Origin: Callipepla californica brunnescens
Taxonomy: Eukaryota; Chordata; Aves; Galliformes; Odontophoridae
Assembly (NCBI GenBank): GCA_023055505.1
Contig: JALIRH010000109.1
Location: 402,501-466,500 of the forward strand
Direction: 5' to 3'
Length of the DNA stretch: 64,000 nucleotides
Part shown: positions 26,100 to 38,085 of the stretch, one piece after another
How the letters are laid out: each line of letters starts with the position of its first letter
Position numbering within the stretch: position 1 is the first letter of the stretch
Notes under the pieces: generated by a model
The model's input: the letters and a program-made list of their open reading frames with translations, nothing else
Databases searched by the model: none
Told to the model about the DNA's origin: nothing
Made by a program: the position numbers and the translations under genes

Positions 26100-26602
26100 A
26101 CAGAAGTGGTCAGTTCTGCCTGGTCCTGGGCTCCCCAGTTCAAGAAAGTCAGGGAGCTGCTGGAGAGAGACCAGAGGAGGGGTACAAGGATGACTGGGGC
26201 CCAGAGTATCTCTCTTAATGAGGAAAAGCTGAGAGACATACATCTGTTCAGTCTAGAGAAGAGAAGGCTGAGAGGAGATTTCATCCATGCTTACAAATAT
26301 CTAAAGGATAGGAGTCAAATAGATGGGGCCAGGCTCTTTTCAGTGGTGCTCAGCAACAGAACAAGGGACAGTGGGCACAAACAGGAACACAGAAAATTCC
26401 ATCTGAACAAAATTAAGTACTTTTTTACTGTGAAGGTGATGGCACTGGCACAGGCTGCCCAGAGAGGTTGCAGTCTCCTCTGGAGATTTTCAAGACACAC
26501 CTGGATGCTCTCCTGTGCAACCTGATGCATTGAACTGCTGTAGCAGGGGTTGGACTAGATGATCTCCAGAGCTCCCTTCCCACCCATATGAATCTGTGAT
26601 AC
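26100..26602 (+). mobile_element. CR1 LINE fragment, longest clear copy in the window
   Basis: Sense CR1 of about 500 bp: AGGGAGCTGCTGGAGAGAGA, GAGGGGTACAAGGATGACTG, CTGTTCAGTCTAGAGAAGAG, GGCTGAGAGGAGATTTCATC, GGCACAGGCTGCCCAGAGAG, GGTTGGACTAGATGATCTCC, AATCTGTGAT. The 139-codon frame at 26106-26525 is CR1-derived, near the 3' end of ORF2 and the UTR, and carries no intact reverse transcriptase motif. Confidence 0.95.
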
Positions 26603-26654
26603 TGGGAAAGACACATTTCGTTGTTCATAATGATAAGTCTGTTTTCTATGGATG

Positions 26655-27045
26655 TAAGAACAGCCATACAGGATTAAGCCAGTTCACCCCAGAATCCTGT
26701 CTCTGGTTGTGGTCAGTAGGGGAAGATAGATCAAATTCAGAGTTCTTCCCAAATATAATTCATTCTTCATAGTCATTCTGGGTAATGGACTTCTAAAAAC
26801 AGTGACCACATCAAGACCATTAAGCTTAAAAGTCACCAGAGAATATATCTTTCATGACTTTGTTAAATTGTTTCACACTTTATGCTTTTGGCTTCCATAA
26901 ATTTCTGTGTCAAGGTGTATTACAATTTGATCATACATCCTACTTTTAAAGCCCTCTTTTTGTATATTTTAAGCTTCCTGTTTCCTAGTTTCACTGCATA
27001 GCCCCTAATTCTTACAGTAGGAGAAATTGTGAAGCAGTCACAGAG
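26655..27045 (-). mobile_element. Ancient CR1-type LINE fragment
   Basis: Antisense and strongly diverged. Recognisable blocks in order are AACAGCCATACAGGATTAAG, CCAGAATCCTGTCTCTGGTT, TTTTGGCTTCCATAAATTTC, GTGTATTACAATTTGATCAT and GCCCCTAATTCTTACAGTAG. The order follows the 3' region of old CR1 families common in turtles and crocodilians rather than the younger avian subfamilies around it. The family assignment is from memory of such elements; divergence is too high for exact edges. Confidence 0.65.
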
Positions 27046-29879
27046 AAGTGTCGTGATGACTACACTGAAGCACTCAAGAGGAGTAATTTTGAGTAATCTG
27101 TCTTTTGATTACATGATATTAAAGGAGACAGAAAACCAGACCCTGCAAATAATTTATATCCATTTTCTGGTAGCTTTGATTTTTTTTGACAAAAGCACCT
27201 AGATTCAAGTTAAAAATGAAATTTCTCTCTCTGTGAGAAGCAGCATGATCTAAAGCAGCACATCCATGTAACACATGCACAGCAGTCTGTTAACCACTTT
27301 GGAGTGTTATCTTGACATTATAAGATAAAAAGAGAGCAGAGCAAAGTGGAATGATGAGGATGTTGGTGCATTACAAAGAAATCTCCAGAACGGCTTAATT
27401 TCATTGCACTGTTCAGTGTTAAATCATGCTATAAAATCCCCTGGTACCCTTTATTGTGCAGTATTATAAATACCACAAATCTTTTTGACTCTCATCCCTT
27501 GCTTGTAAGGTGTATATGTAAGCTGCTCCTGTTTCTGTTTTTTTTCCTTCATGAAAAGCAATACAAATTTTAAGGCATTCCTTTCACTTCACACCAGAAT
27601 CTGACCCAAGAGAAGGCATGGCACTCTTAAAGCAATATTAATAAGTATATAGGGTCATGGTGAAATCTCTCTTCTGAGGTATCACTCCATTTCAGCAATT
27701 TGTTTCCAGTGCAGACTGAAAGCAGAGCGCATCCACATGACAATTAAAGGCTGGAGTGATTCATGTGTGCTCTTTGACAATAAATTACCTATGGATTTCT
27801 GAAGACCCCAATTCAGTTCTCATTATAATCTCACAATAAGCACTACCATCTATGCCCTTCAATATTTGACATAAATTATTTGAGGCAGTATGTATTTCAT
27901 CTTCGTTGATACAAGAAATTACAAATGGCCTAATGGTTAGTGACAGAAGTTGACATATCAAAGGATTCAGAGGAACATAAACAAAAAATAAATCACCATC
28001 CCACTGCCCCTCCCAATACTAAATTCCTCATTTTACAAAGACCATATAATCCTTTCATTTTCAAACAAATACCACTGTATCACTGTTATTTTAGCATAAG
28101 CTAGCATAAAGCTTACAATAAGGACACGTTTAATGTGCTTTTTAATAGTCTGTTTGAAGGACTTCTTACTGACATCATATCGCTGGGTGATCCAAAGGGG
28201 ATTACATGTGTCAGTCCAATCAATTGGTGGTAATTGTAGCACAAAAGATCTATCTGAGAGCTCATACACACACAGTAAACTGTACTTCTATATTCACCTA
28301 CCTTGTTAGAAAAAGAGAAAGCAAAAAAACAGCTATTAAATTAATTGGCACTAAAAGCATGTAATAGTTATCTAATCTATTAATTTTTAGTTTAGTATTA
28401 ACTAGGGTGTCTCCTATGACAAGTATTTGACCTGTAGAGAAAGAATGGAGTAAGATCACCCCTGCCGTCTTTCAAGTTAACAAAATAGTTGCTTGAAGGA
28501 AAGAGGTGAAGGCATTCTTTAGCCTCTGCCTCGTACTCTAAGATTTTATTTGTTTTCACACAAGTATTGACTTTATGTGGGGCCAGCCTGGTTGTGCCTG
28601 ACGCAGCATGTTTCTCTGCAAACTTCAGAGCTTTCAGCCCAGCCTCGGGGATGGCAGGGGCCACATTGCCACTTTGCAGAGCGTGGAGCAAGCGTTCAAA
28701 GCTCACATCATCTCTGCAGCCACAGAGGGGCACAGAGAGGCTACCGCCCCACTCAGCAGACACCTGAACACCACTGCCTTGGGTCAAGAGCACTCACCCC
28801 CCCCCCCATGACGTAGGTCCATGCACAGGGCCAAAGAAACAGTCTGGGAATGAGCCTCCGCTTCCCATTTCCTTCCTTTTGATTTGAACATAGGTCCAAA
28901 ACCCCTTTTGCAATCAGTTAGTTCTAATTCTGGCCAAAAGAATTGTTTACCGCCTTCTATTCTCCTTCAAGGAGAGCTTTTGGGAAAGCATTAGGAAGAG
29001 CAAGACAAATATCCAACCCACAAACCATGGTTTCACCCCTTTGAAAAACTGCATTCAGGAGGGCTGACATGATTTATGATCTCAGTAAAAGCAGCGTTTC
29101 TGGCTGGAGCTGCTGCCACAAGCAACACGTGCACCTGCAGCATTACCCAGCAAATCCCCCATCACTGCTGCCATCGTGCACCCTGCATGCCCCTGTGCTG
29201 CTGTAAAGCTGACAGAGCGGTGTGTTAAATGCAGTAACACATGAGTTCAGAGTTTCAAAGAGAGAAGTTCATTCCCTAAGAATACTCAGTCATCAGCTAA
29301 TCTCAATTGTCTTCTATTCCAAAAATAAGAAAGAGTTTCGCCTATGTGCACCCTACCTGCCAAGGCTTTCTAAATACCTCACAAAACAAATAAAAGTCAT
29401 TAAAAGGAACCAACATGATCTCATGGGATAAAACACTGCCTGAACAATGAGGCTAACACTCATTTTTACTCTATCAGTAAAGTGAGCCAGAAGTGAGTTC
29501 CTTAGAAGCCAAGTTCCACATTATATACTTCTGTCTGTGCAAAAGTGTACACTCCTCTGTATTCACATTGGCTAAGACTGGACAGTCCCTTATGATGAGC
29601 ACAAGTGATGCACAACTGACGTTGTCTTTTACCAGTGTAAAAAACCTGCAGAGAAAAAAACAGAGTCTAGAACAGCATTTTTCCTTTCCCGTTGTCAGAT
29701 GGTAAGTTACTACACTTTTTCAGTAGCTGCAGTAGTTTCAGAAGATAGAGTTATGGTCATATTTTAGACTGCACAAAATGAGATTACAAGCCCCTTCTGG
29801 GATTTCAAACAAAGAAGTCAAGAATCAAATGGCAAGACCAGCTATTCAAGCACCACCACCAAGACAAAAGGTGGAGGTT
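27046..29879. other. Non-coding stretch with a GC-richer island
   Basis: 27400-27930 is AT-rich and looks like candidate conserved non-coding DNA. 28560-28850 is a GC-richer island (separate entry). No transposon recognised. Confidence 0.45.
28398..28850 (-). other. GC-richer island with 131-codon minus frame
   Basis: Seen: GC content rises sharply at about 28570-28850, with a C11 run at 28797-28807. A minus frame of 131 codons spans 28398-28793. Overlapping plus frames of 66-79 codons also exist, so openness is partly compositional. On the minus strand the C run reads as a G run followed by GTGAGTGCTC, a donor-like site that would place the frame inside an intron rather than an exon. I do not recognise the peptide. 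It could be an unclassified repeat, a regulatory island or an exon. Confidence 0.2.
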
Positions 29880-30160
29880 GGTCTATTCTCCCAGGTTACA
29901 GCAATAGAACAAGAGGTAATGGCCACAAGTTGTGCCAGGAGATGTTCAGATTGGATATCAGGAAAAGTTTCTTCTTAGAAAGAGTGGAAATGCATCAGCA
30001 CTGGCTGCCCAGGGTGGAGTCACCATCCCTGGTGGTGTTCAAGAATGGTGTGATGCAGCACTGAGAGACCTGGTTAGTGCACATGGTGGGGATGGGTTGA
30101 TGGTTGGACTTGATGATCTCAGTGGTCTTTTCCAACCTTAATAATTCAATGACTCTCTGA
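29880..30160 (+). mobile_element. CR1 LINE 3' fragment
   Basis: Sense CR1: AACAAGAGGTAATGGCCACA, AGATTGGATATCAGGAAAAG, GAGTCACCATCCCTGGTGGT, GGGATGGGTTGATGGTTGGA, GTGGTCTTTTCCAACCTTAA, then a decayed tail. Confidence 0.95.
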
Positions 30161-31093
30161 TTATCTTCACTACAACTGGACTTTGGTTCACTTGCAGGAA
30201 CTGTATTCATACTGTATGCTCATGTTCCTTTTCTTCATCGGATCCTAAGGGAGTTGGGCCCACAGCCCTGGAGAGCAGCTGATCTGAATAGCTCCTTCTT
30301 TGCTTGAAATTGTGTGCTGTGCCACCACACTATTCTGAATCAAAACAATAAGCAATTTATTAAGATCATGAACCACAGCCCTTTCAGTGCTGTATTTGCA
30401 GGTTAAGTCCTTTCCTCACATCCTGCAGAGAAGGCTTCAATTTGTCCTCTTCCTGTTGTTCTTGTGCCTCTAATTTAGTTACCAGCTGTAGAGCAGTGGG
30501 GTTTATTAAAGAAGGATAAATTAGAGACAGTGTAAAATTCCTATATTTTCCCACTCTAAATACATCACCCAGTGTTCACAACCATTAGATGCAAAAACAT
30601 AGATTAGTGCCATTATCTCAAAAATTAATCAAAATCTGCCTGTTCGTTTGATCTAAATGATAAATAAAATCTATTTTCTTTGTGAGCATGCAAGGACTGT
30701 TAAGCATCTCTGCTCTGCTTGTAATAGGTTTGCTTTAACTTCCTGTGAACAACAGGGCTAGGATTTCAGTAGCAGAATTTCCTTACATTCTTCTCTGCAG
30801 ATTGGTTGGGGCTCTTGAGTGATAAAATCATGATTTTAGTAATAAGTGGAGTTAGTGAAGTATGCTTGGAATTTGAAAGAAGTGTTGAGCTCCTGATGTA
30901 CGTCCCATTCCAGTTAGGCAGCCTTTAGCAAGCAAGTGAAAGGCTCAAATGCAGAGTACAAATTATTCCTTGTCCTTCACAAGCACCTGACAGCATGGAT
31001 CCCTTTGAGACAGCAGCACATCATTAGTATCTTTGCAACACCAATCCTGGCTTTGCAGTTGGCACCAAGATACCTTGGCACATTGACATTAGC

Positions 31094-31115
31094 AGTGACA
31101 TTAGCTAATGTCACT
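31094..31115. repeat. Perfect 22-bp palindrome
   Basis: AGTGACATTAG and its exact reverse complement meet at AGCT with no spacer. An extra partial copy, TTGACATTAGC, lies just upstream at 31083-31093, so the half-site occurs three times. Confidence 0.97.
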
Positions 31116-31958
31116 AAAATTAGAAAGAAGTAGAAAATAAGTTGATCTTCTAATCTTGGCAGGAGAAAAGGTTATAAGCACTTTGGTTTTGCTGTTCTTT
31201 AGGTGTTTGAGCACGTCTTTTCTGCATGGCTGAATTTCCCCAGAAAAGAATTGGTCAGTTTGCTGTATGTATGGTCAGAACTGAGAATTATTTACATCCA
31301 AAATAACAGCAAGGGAGAGAAGGGAATACTATGGTTACTGCACTACAGTGCAATTCTGGAGATACATGCATAACTTCTTTCTCTTCCATAGATCATCTCC
31401 TGTCTTGAGCAAATTATTTTTTGAAGCCTTTCATGTTGCTATACTGGTGCTTTCTACATCTTCCTCCTAGCTTTTCCACATCTGGCCGAACCAAACTATA
31501 GTTGAATCTGCAACTGAACCCCAGATCATGGCCATGTATACTTTTTCTATGTACTTCATACAAAGCAACACTTCCTCTAGGAGCTGCTGTGGTACAAATT
31601 ATCATTAAAACACTATATGCTTTGCAAAGAGTCTTAATTCCATGGTTATATGGTTAATTATGTCAGGAAGGTGGCAGTCTGAGTAGGTCTCACTGTGTCC
31701 TGGCTAGAAAAGAATTTCTCAGAGCACAAAGTTTACCTTTTCTGACACAAAAGATCCCTGCAACAATCCACACACTGTACCAAAAAGATGTGGCACAGTC
31801 CCTACACAACAGTCAACACCTCAAACAAAGGACAGCAAATAGCTCTCAAGGTAAATAGCAAGTGAGGGAGTGTTATTATGATTATCATGGCAATCTTGGC
31901 AGCCTTGACCCCAGAAAAATGGACCATGGTTTATTGTGTTTTGTCTCATAGCTGGAAA

Positions 31959-32001
31959 TTAAATATATCACTTCAATATATATCACTTAAATATATCGCT
32001 T
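31959..32001. repeat. Short irregular tandem repeat, ATATATCRCTT
   Basis: Three copies of ATATATCACTT or ATATATCGCTT spaced by about 14 bp. Confidence 0.8.
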
Positions 32002-32488
32002 ATAGAAGAGAAATGTACTTTTGATTAATTTCCCTTTTTCTATCAGGCTTGCACAGACTCAGCTGTCCCCAGATGTTCAGTCACCATGAACTTGACATTG
32101 AGGAAGCTGAGAGGTGGCATTCCTTGAACCTCTGCAACTCCAACAGTCTCACCAGCACTCAGATGGGTTAGAGGAGAGTTTGCTCTGGTATTTCCTTCCA
32201 TAAAAGCACACAATTATCAGGCCACTGTTTTATACTTCTTCAACACATGCAGTGACAGAAATGAGTAATTTGGAAAAGAGATGGATGGGAAGAAGTGTTA
32301 GTATGGAACACAAGTCCTTAGTTGACTCCACCAATCATATACTACTTGTTCAATAGAAAGTGAGAATGGAGCAAAGGGTCTGCACATAGGAGAGGGCTGG
32401 AAGTGGAAGAACTGTCATGGATTTGATCTGAAACAGTTTGCATTCACTTGGATTTTGTATCAATTAATTAAATATGTTTTAATACACA

Positions 32489-32557
32489 GGGAGTCCCCTG
32501 TGGAGCCAGGAGATGGACTCAAAGATCTTTGGGGATATTCTGTGGTTCTGTCATTCT
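32489..32557 (+). mobile_element. Minimal CR1 3'-end fragment
   Basis: About 70 bp: TGTGGAGCCAGGAGATGGAC, TCAAAGATCTTTGGGGATAT, TCTGTGGTTCTGTCATTC. It matches the last part of the 12.7-kb CR1 type but lacks the TCCCTTCCAACTC block, so it has an internal deletion as well as 5' truncation. Confidence 0.7.
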
Positions 32558-33663
32558 CTACCTCTTAGGCATAAATTGAAATAGCACTGAGAACACAGTA
32601 AAGTTCAGCAAATTGCACAGGGGATTGGTTTTCATCCACCAGTTAAGAAGGAAAAGCTTGCAGGCTGAAAGAGATCAGAAGGATGTACATTGTGTAGTGT
32701 TGTCAGCATCAGCCACTGGCAGGTGGCAGTTCAGAAGATGAAACAGTCTGCAGTGTAAAGAGAGAGAGTATTAACTGAGAATCTTAAAATGAAGCATAAC
32801 TGTATAGTTTATAGCGTTACGATAAGACAAAATAGAACAAAATTCAGAATAAAAAAAATGTCTCCCATGCTTCTTACTGCAGGAAACAAACCTTCACTGT
32901 CCATGACAATAGCTATTGTAGAAAAAGATGGCATTAACACAGTGTGATAGACTACTAAGATTCTTGGTCAAGACAAATACGTTTGATTGAAGAGAAGAAA
33001 TAAATATATTCTTCATTTCTTATTATAGGTGTTGTTGTCTGAAGTCCAGCAGGGAAAAACAATTATAAAAACTGTTTTTTTGTTGGTAACCCTGAACTAA
33101 ATACATTCAGGAGTTGAAAAATCCAACCAGCTCTGATGTTTCCTGTTTTCCTGGATTGCAGCAGTGCTGATAGTCAGATACAGAGTGAGAAGGGTGTGGG
33201 AAATGGCAGGAGAACATACCCTGCCCTGCCTTATAACATGAGGAACTTCATCTGTGCTCAAAGGGAAGATCGAGGAAAACTGGCAGAGGGAGGAAGAATA
33301 TCTAGAGTGTTTTGGCTCTTGTAGATAACTGAAAGGAATGTATAACTCCATTGCAAAAGCTGTGCTTTATTAGTCTCCTTCCTTCAGTTTTGCTGGTTTC
33401 TGAAATTCTGTCTACAAACTTCTATTATATTCTTCTCAGTTCTTTCCCGATACATCTTCTTTTTTTTTTTTTTCTTTAATTATTGAATCCACCAGGATTT
33501 TCCAGACATAGGACCATGTAGCTCTCATAAACAATGTAGACCTGCATCCCTTTGGCTTCTGTGCTCTGATGCTCAGAGAAAACCTGAAAGTAGACATCAG
33601 GATCGTTTCCTCACTCTGCCACTGACTGACATAGATGTCCTTGGTCAAGTCACATCATCATAC

Positions 33664-33845
33664 ACCCATTTATAGATCAGAGGGGGCAGGTACTGCCTCA
33701 TTTGAGCACTGCTGTGGGTTATGGGAGTCTTGCTGACTGCAGAGGCTGTGTGCAGGTTCGGGCTGTCCCTGTGCAAGGATTCCTCCGACGGCAGCACCGC
33801 CACGTCCCGTCTCGCAGCACCTGACAGCATTCCAGTCGGAGCTTG
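33664..33845 (-). promoter_or_regulatory. Weak candidate promoter: CpG cluster and TATA-like box
   Basis: Seven CpGs fall within about 52 bp (33786-33838), against very few nearby. On the minus strand these are followed about 110 bp downstream by TATAAATG (opposite 33667-33674), giving a possible start near 33640. No downstream exon is identified, so this is inference from composition only. Confidence 0.15.
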
Positions 33846-33982
33846 CACTTTCAGTCAGAGGCTTTCAAGTTTGATCCCTTCAAATCTCTGAAGTTCACCC
33901 GCACAATTACCTCTGCTGTTCAAAGCAAGCCAGGGCTTAGATGGAAATAAAGAACACGAAAGGATTTCCCAGGGTGCTCTTG

Positions 33983-34050
33983 GAAAAAAAAAAAAAAGAA
34001 TGGAATGGAAAGAGAAAAAATAGAAGAGAAAAAAAAAGAAGAAAAAGAAG
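33983..34050 (+). repeat. Purine-rich (A/G) tract with A13 run
   Basis: A13 at 33984-33996, then AGAA and GGAA-type sequence. It explains the mirrored long frames on both strands at 33937-34350. Confidence 0.9.
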
Positions 34051-35559
34051 CATTACACCTGGAAGTTCTTGCAGTGGTGGCAGTTTGTGTGATATTAATA
34101 AATGGCCAAGTTCTGTTCTAGGGTGGCTGAGACCAAGCCCTGCCACGCACATCCTGGTGCTCTGCATGCACAGAGGGAACAGGGACCTAATTTGCCCTAA
34201 AAAGCTCACAGGACCTTTGCTGGCAGTTGTGACACCTCTCCTAAATGGTCTTATGTTTTCACCTGGAGATAGTGGCTGCCACTTGCAGAATTCGGGCTCT
34301 GCCAAACTGAAGCTCCATCCCTTTGTTTTATGAGAAATCCACATAAACATAGCTTTATATTAGACATATCATGGATTAATCTGTAATAAACTGCTCCTTT
34401 AGGTAAAAAATGGTCACCAATGAGCTGCAAATTTTAACTATTACCTAGACTTTATTCTCTCCTTGGCTCTATCTGTCCTGTTTCCAGCACTGACTTTCTT
34501 TCTGCTTTTCTCTTTCTTCTCCTGCTAATTAGGCTTACTTGTATGACTTAGGAGGACACCTGATCTTACTGCTTATTTCCCACTTGGATCAAAAGTCTTT
34601 AAAAAAAGTTTCAGCTTTTAAAACACATTTTACAAGCTGACTATATATATAACTAACCTCTTAGGATCGATATTGACCTACATCTTTTTCTCTGTCATAA
34701 TGGGCTTATCTTTACCTGATGCTTAAAATAATCTTTTCACCTGAGCAATTCTGTCATTTACACTTTCTTTCTCTTTCTGTCTGTTAAAAAAAACATTACA
34801 AGGAAAAGAAAAATCATCCATTGGATACAGCCTGTTTGCACTGGGCACACATGTTTATGAATCAGATAAGACCTTTGTGTGTCAGGTAGGTGGTGGCACT
34901 AAAAGCTTTGTATATCACGACATCAAAGCAGCCAGGAGATGAAAGAGCATATTTTTGCATCATAAACAATATTTACATATTGTGATATTCCAAGAATCTT
35001 TCATTTAAACAGGTGGAAAAACAGGGAAGCAAGCACACATGCAAAGCAAAGTCTTACTTGTGGTTGATGATTAAATTTTATATGGCTTTGATATAACCAC
35101 TGCAATTAAGTGCAGTGATGAGCAAGGACTTGTTTTGCTCTTTATAGGGTACACATTGTTTACTAATCCCCAGTTCATATGATAAATCCATCATCATCTG
35201 GGCACAGCTGCAAATAAAATTTTAAAAGGACAATTTTCACCCAGTGGAGCAAATTTCAGACTTTTTTCTCTCCTGTGCACCCTCACTGTATTGTTCCCCC
35301 AGTGCAAGCCTTAAAAGATGCAACTTCTGTACTCAGCCTATCTTGACTTCAGCTCTTTGTGTGCCAGATTCTGCTGATTGTCAGGCTCCAGATCACACAT
35401 TCACAGTGTAAATAGAGGCTGGAGATTCATTTAGCATTTTAGCCAGCAGTGGTTGTTAAAAACTGGAACACGCTCAATCACTGCAAATCAACACACTGCA
35501 ATTTTCACTTTTCCTGATTTTGAGCATTCATCACCACTTGCTCTTCACCCTTGAAAAGA

Positions 35560-35760
35560 AGGGCAAAAAGACAAATTACTTTAATTAGGAATTAGTTATG
35601 AGGGAATGAGGTCTTCTAATTATATCTAGAACCTCTTAAATAGTTTCACTCAAGCTTATTTGATTTCTTAATTACTGAAAGAGAAAAGCCGCACGCAAAT
35701 TGTGTCAGTTTTTTAAAAGTGAAATGCTGCCATTCTTTTGATATGATGGATTAGTCTTCA
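35560..35760. promoter_or_regulatory. Candidate conserved AT-rich element
   Basis: Dense TAAT/ATTA cores (ACTTTAATTAGGAATTAGTT, TTCTAATTATATC, TTCTTAATTACTG) in a repeat-free patch. Conservation cannot be seen from one sequence; this is only a suggestion. Confidence 0.15.
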
Positions 35761-37924
35761 ATGAACAGTGGTAAGGCAATAACACCTCTAAGACATCACA
35801 TGCATTAGCACAGGACGATTTTTTTTTTTTGTTGAAACATTAGATAATCACCTTCTCCCATATCTCAAAATACATTATTTTATACACTATGGTGTGAAAC
35901 CATAGATGTGACAGGCTGTAATGATTTATTTATGAGACATTATTCTTTGATGCAAGAATACATTAGGTTATAGATCCCATTTCCACAAATATAATATGTC
36001 ACGCACTGCATCTGAGCTCCAGTAAGATACTGCAGGATGTGAGTTTCATTTTGTATATATATAAAACCGCATATAAATATATATTTTATCACTCTATCAA
36101 CGACTGAAGTTGAACAACAGTTTCCCTTTTAATGGATCCTTCAAATCATATTTTTCCTGGTCTTGTCTGAAATATATATGAAATTGGTGGTAGGGCTGAA
36201 GAGAGTGGTGGCAACAGTATTTAGTTTATAAATGCTTTGAATACTATTCTTTGTTACGGATGTTGAATGTATCTATCTTAGCTATTTCAGGAATTTTTTA
36301 GATCATTTTGAAAATATTGGGATTGTTGACAGCATTTTTCAACTGTATCTTGTCTCAATAGCATGTCCAACTGCATCCGGAACACAGAGTGCAGCTCAAA
36401 TTCCTAATCAGAAAGAGCAGTTCCAGTTCAAAATCTCTCTAAAAATGATTTTTGTGATTTCTTTTTCTACTTTTCTTCCTCTCTTCTGTTACTGAAGGCA
36501 AAATTTCTGAAAGATTCAATGTTGGATGGACATCTCTGCCAGGCAAAGATAGCAGCCAGTTCAACACATCTGCAGCGCCATTCTGGCAGGATCAGAACTT
36601 GGATGGCCAGAGCTCTGGGACAGAAAGTGAGGAGGGAACTGGGATGTAATGGGGATAGAAAAAGGTCAGCCACATAGCAAGCATCTTGCAGAAATTCTCA
36701 CAGTGTTTTGAAATTTAACACTTTGAATGTGTGATGCATGCAGGATTCAAGATCCATCCCAAATGTTTTAAAAGATCCCTTATCAATTAGTTCTCTTTTA
36801 ATATGTATATAATCCTTGTGGTACAGTAGCCTGGTTCAAGGGATGGCAAGGTCAACAACTTCCTTCCCTCATCTCCAGTAATCACACTGAGCAATGGAGG
36901 GGTATTTATTTTCAAGTCTAACGTAAAATATTATTTCTTCTCTCATTGTGTTCAAGGTCTTGTAATTGTAGTCACTGATTACCAGTGGGTTATGCTTGTG
37001 TGATAAATAAAATAAAACAGCAGATCTGCATAATAATAAGAGGAAAGATGCTTGGAGCCTCTATAGTTCTTCGGAGTTGCTTATAAAGTACAAAAATAAA
37101 AACCTAAAGAAATGAAAATGTCCAGTTGCACAGGGAAGGACACTGCAAGGGGGGAGAAAAGATTTGCAGTAGCAGCACTGACAGGAGGATTGTCTTGTAG
37201 TTGAAAATCTGCAGGTGACTATTAATTATTATCCTAATAATTGATTAGTTAGGAGGCAGCTGCATGTTGTGTCAGTGGTACACATGTATGCTAGGACTAT
37301 AAGTGTTTTAAGCATTGGCTATGAATTGTTTTATTTCACCCTATTGTTCAGAAAAATATATATTTTCAAACCTGGTTTGTTTGTTTGGTTTTATTTTTTT
37401 GTAAAATAATTCTGATTTTGAGCCTTTTATTTCCACATGTTATTTACATTATTTTAAATTTCCCCTTCAGAACAGACTGGTTTTTAAATGTCAGTTGTTG
37501 TATCCACAGTAAAAAATATATCAGTAATAGTAACTGCACTGGAATGTGCCAGAATTGTCAGTTCCAAACATCATATTTATTCATTATTGACTCATCATCT
37601 TATTGCAACTCCTGCTTTTTATTGCACTTCAGATAGAAACATTTTCAAAATTCAAAATATTTTGCAGATATAGGAAAAATATTTCATCTCACAGTTTTAA
37701 AACCATAAAGGTGAACCAAAACCAATTCATTCTTTCTATTAAAAATTTCCTGTGATATGAAATGCGTCCTCTGATTCCAGCCATGTGGGGTTTATACTAT
37801 CCATTAGCATATCTTGAAGGTCATGATCTCTCTGTCACTATTTACCTAAAAGCCTCATGCGTAAAGCTTGTCTGCTTTTCCTAATACCTCAGTCAGGCAA
37901 ATAAAATAAACTTCTTTCTCTTCG

Positions 37925-38085
37925 TAGAACCATAGATTGGTTTTGGTTGGAAGGGATCTCAAAGAACATCTAGTTCCAACACTCAGCCACAGACAGGGTT
38001 GCCACCCACTAAATCAATCAACAGACCAGGCTGCTAGGGTCCATTCAGTCAGGCCTTGGACACCTCCAGGGATGGGACATTTTCT
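37925..38085 (-). mobile_element. CR1 LINE 3' fragment
   Basis: Antisense CR1: GTAGAACCATAGATTGGTTT, TGGTTGGAAGGGATCTCAAA, GGTTGCCACCCACTAAATCA, GGACACCTCCAGGGATGGGA. Same subfamily type as the 20.3-kb copy. Confidence 0.9.

Larger units (their letters stand above)
30161..32488. other. Non-coding stretch with a palindrome
   Basis: Contains the 22-bp palindrome at 31094-31115 and three spaced ATATATCRCTT copies at 31959-32001. Otherwise unremarkable. Confidence 0.5.
32558..37924. other. Long repeat-poor stretch
   Basis: 5.4 kb with no recognised transposon. It includes T14 (33460-33473), a CpG cluster at 33786-33838, a purine-rich tract at 33983-34050, TA-rich patches at 36050-36090, and AT-rich blocks at 35560-35760 that look like candidate conserved elements. 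No exon is supported. Confidence 0.5.

Noticed and set aside
26106..26525. 139-codon plus frame
   Set aside because: CR1-derived 3' sequence without an intact reverse transcriptase motif.
33937..34350. Mirrored 130- and 137-codon frames on opposite strands
   Set aside because: Caused by the A/G-rich tract at 33983-34050, which lacks stop codons; no splice or domain support.
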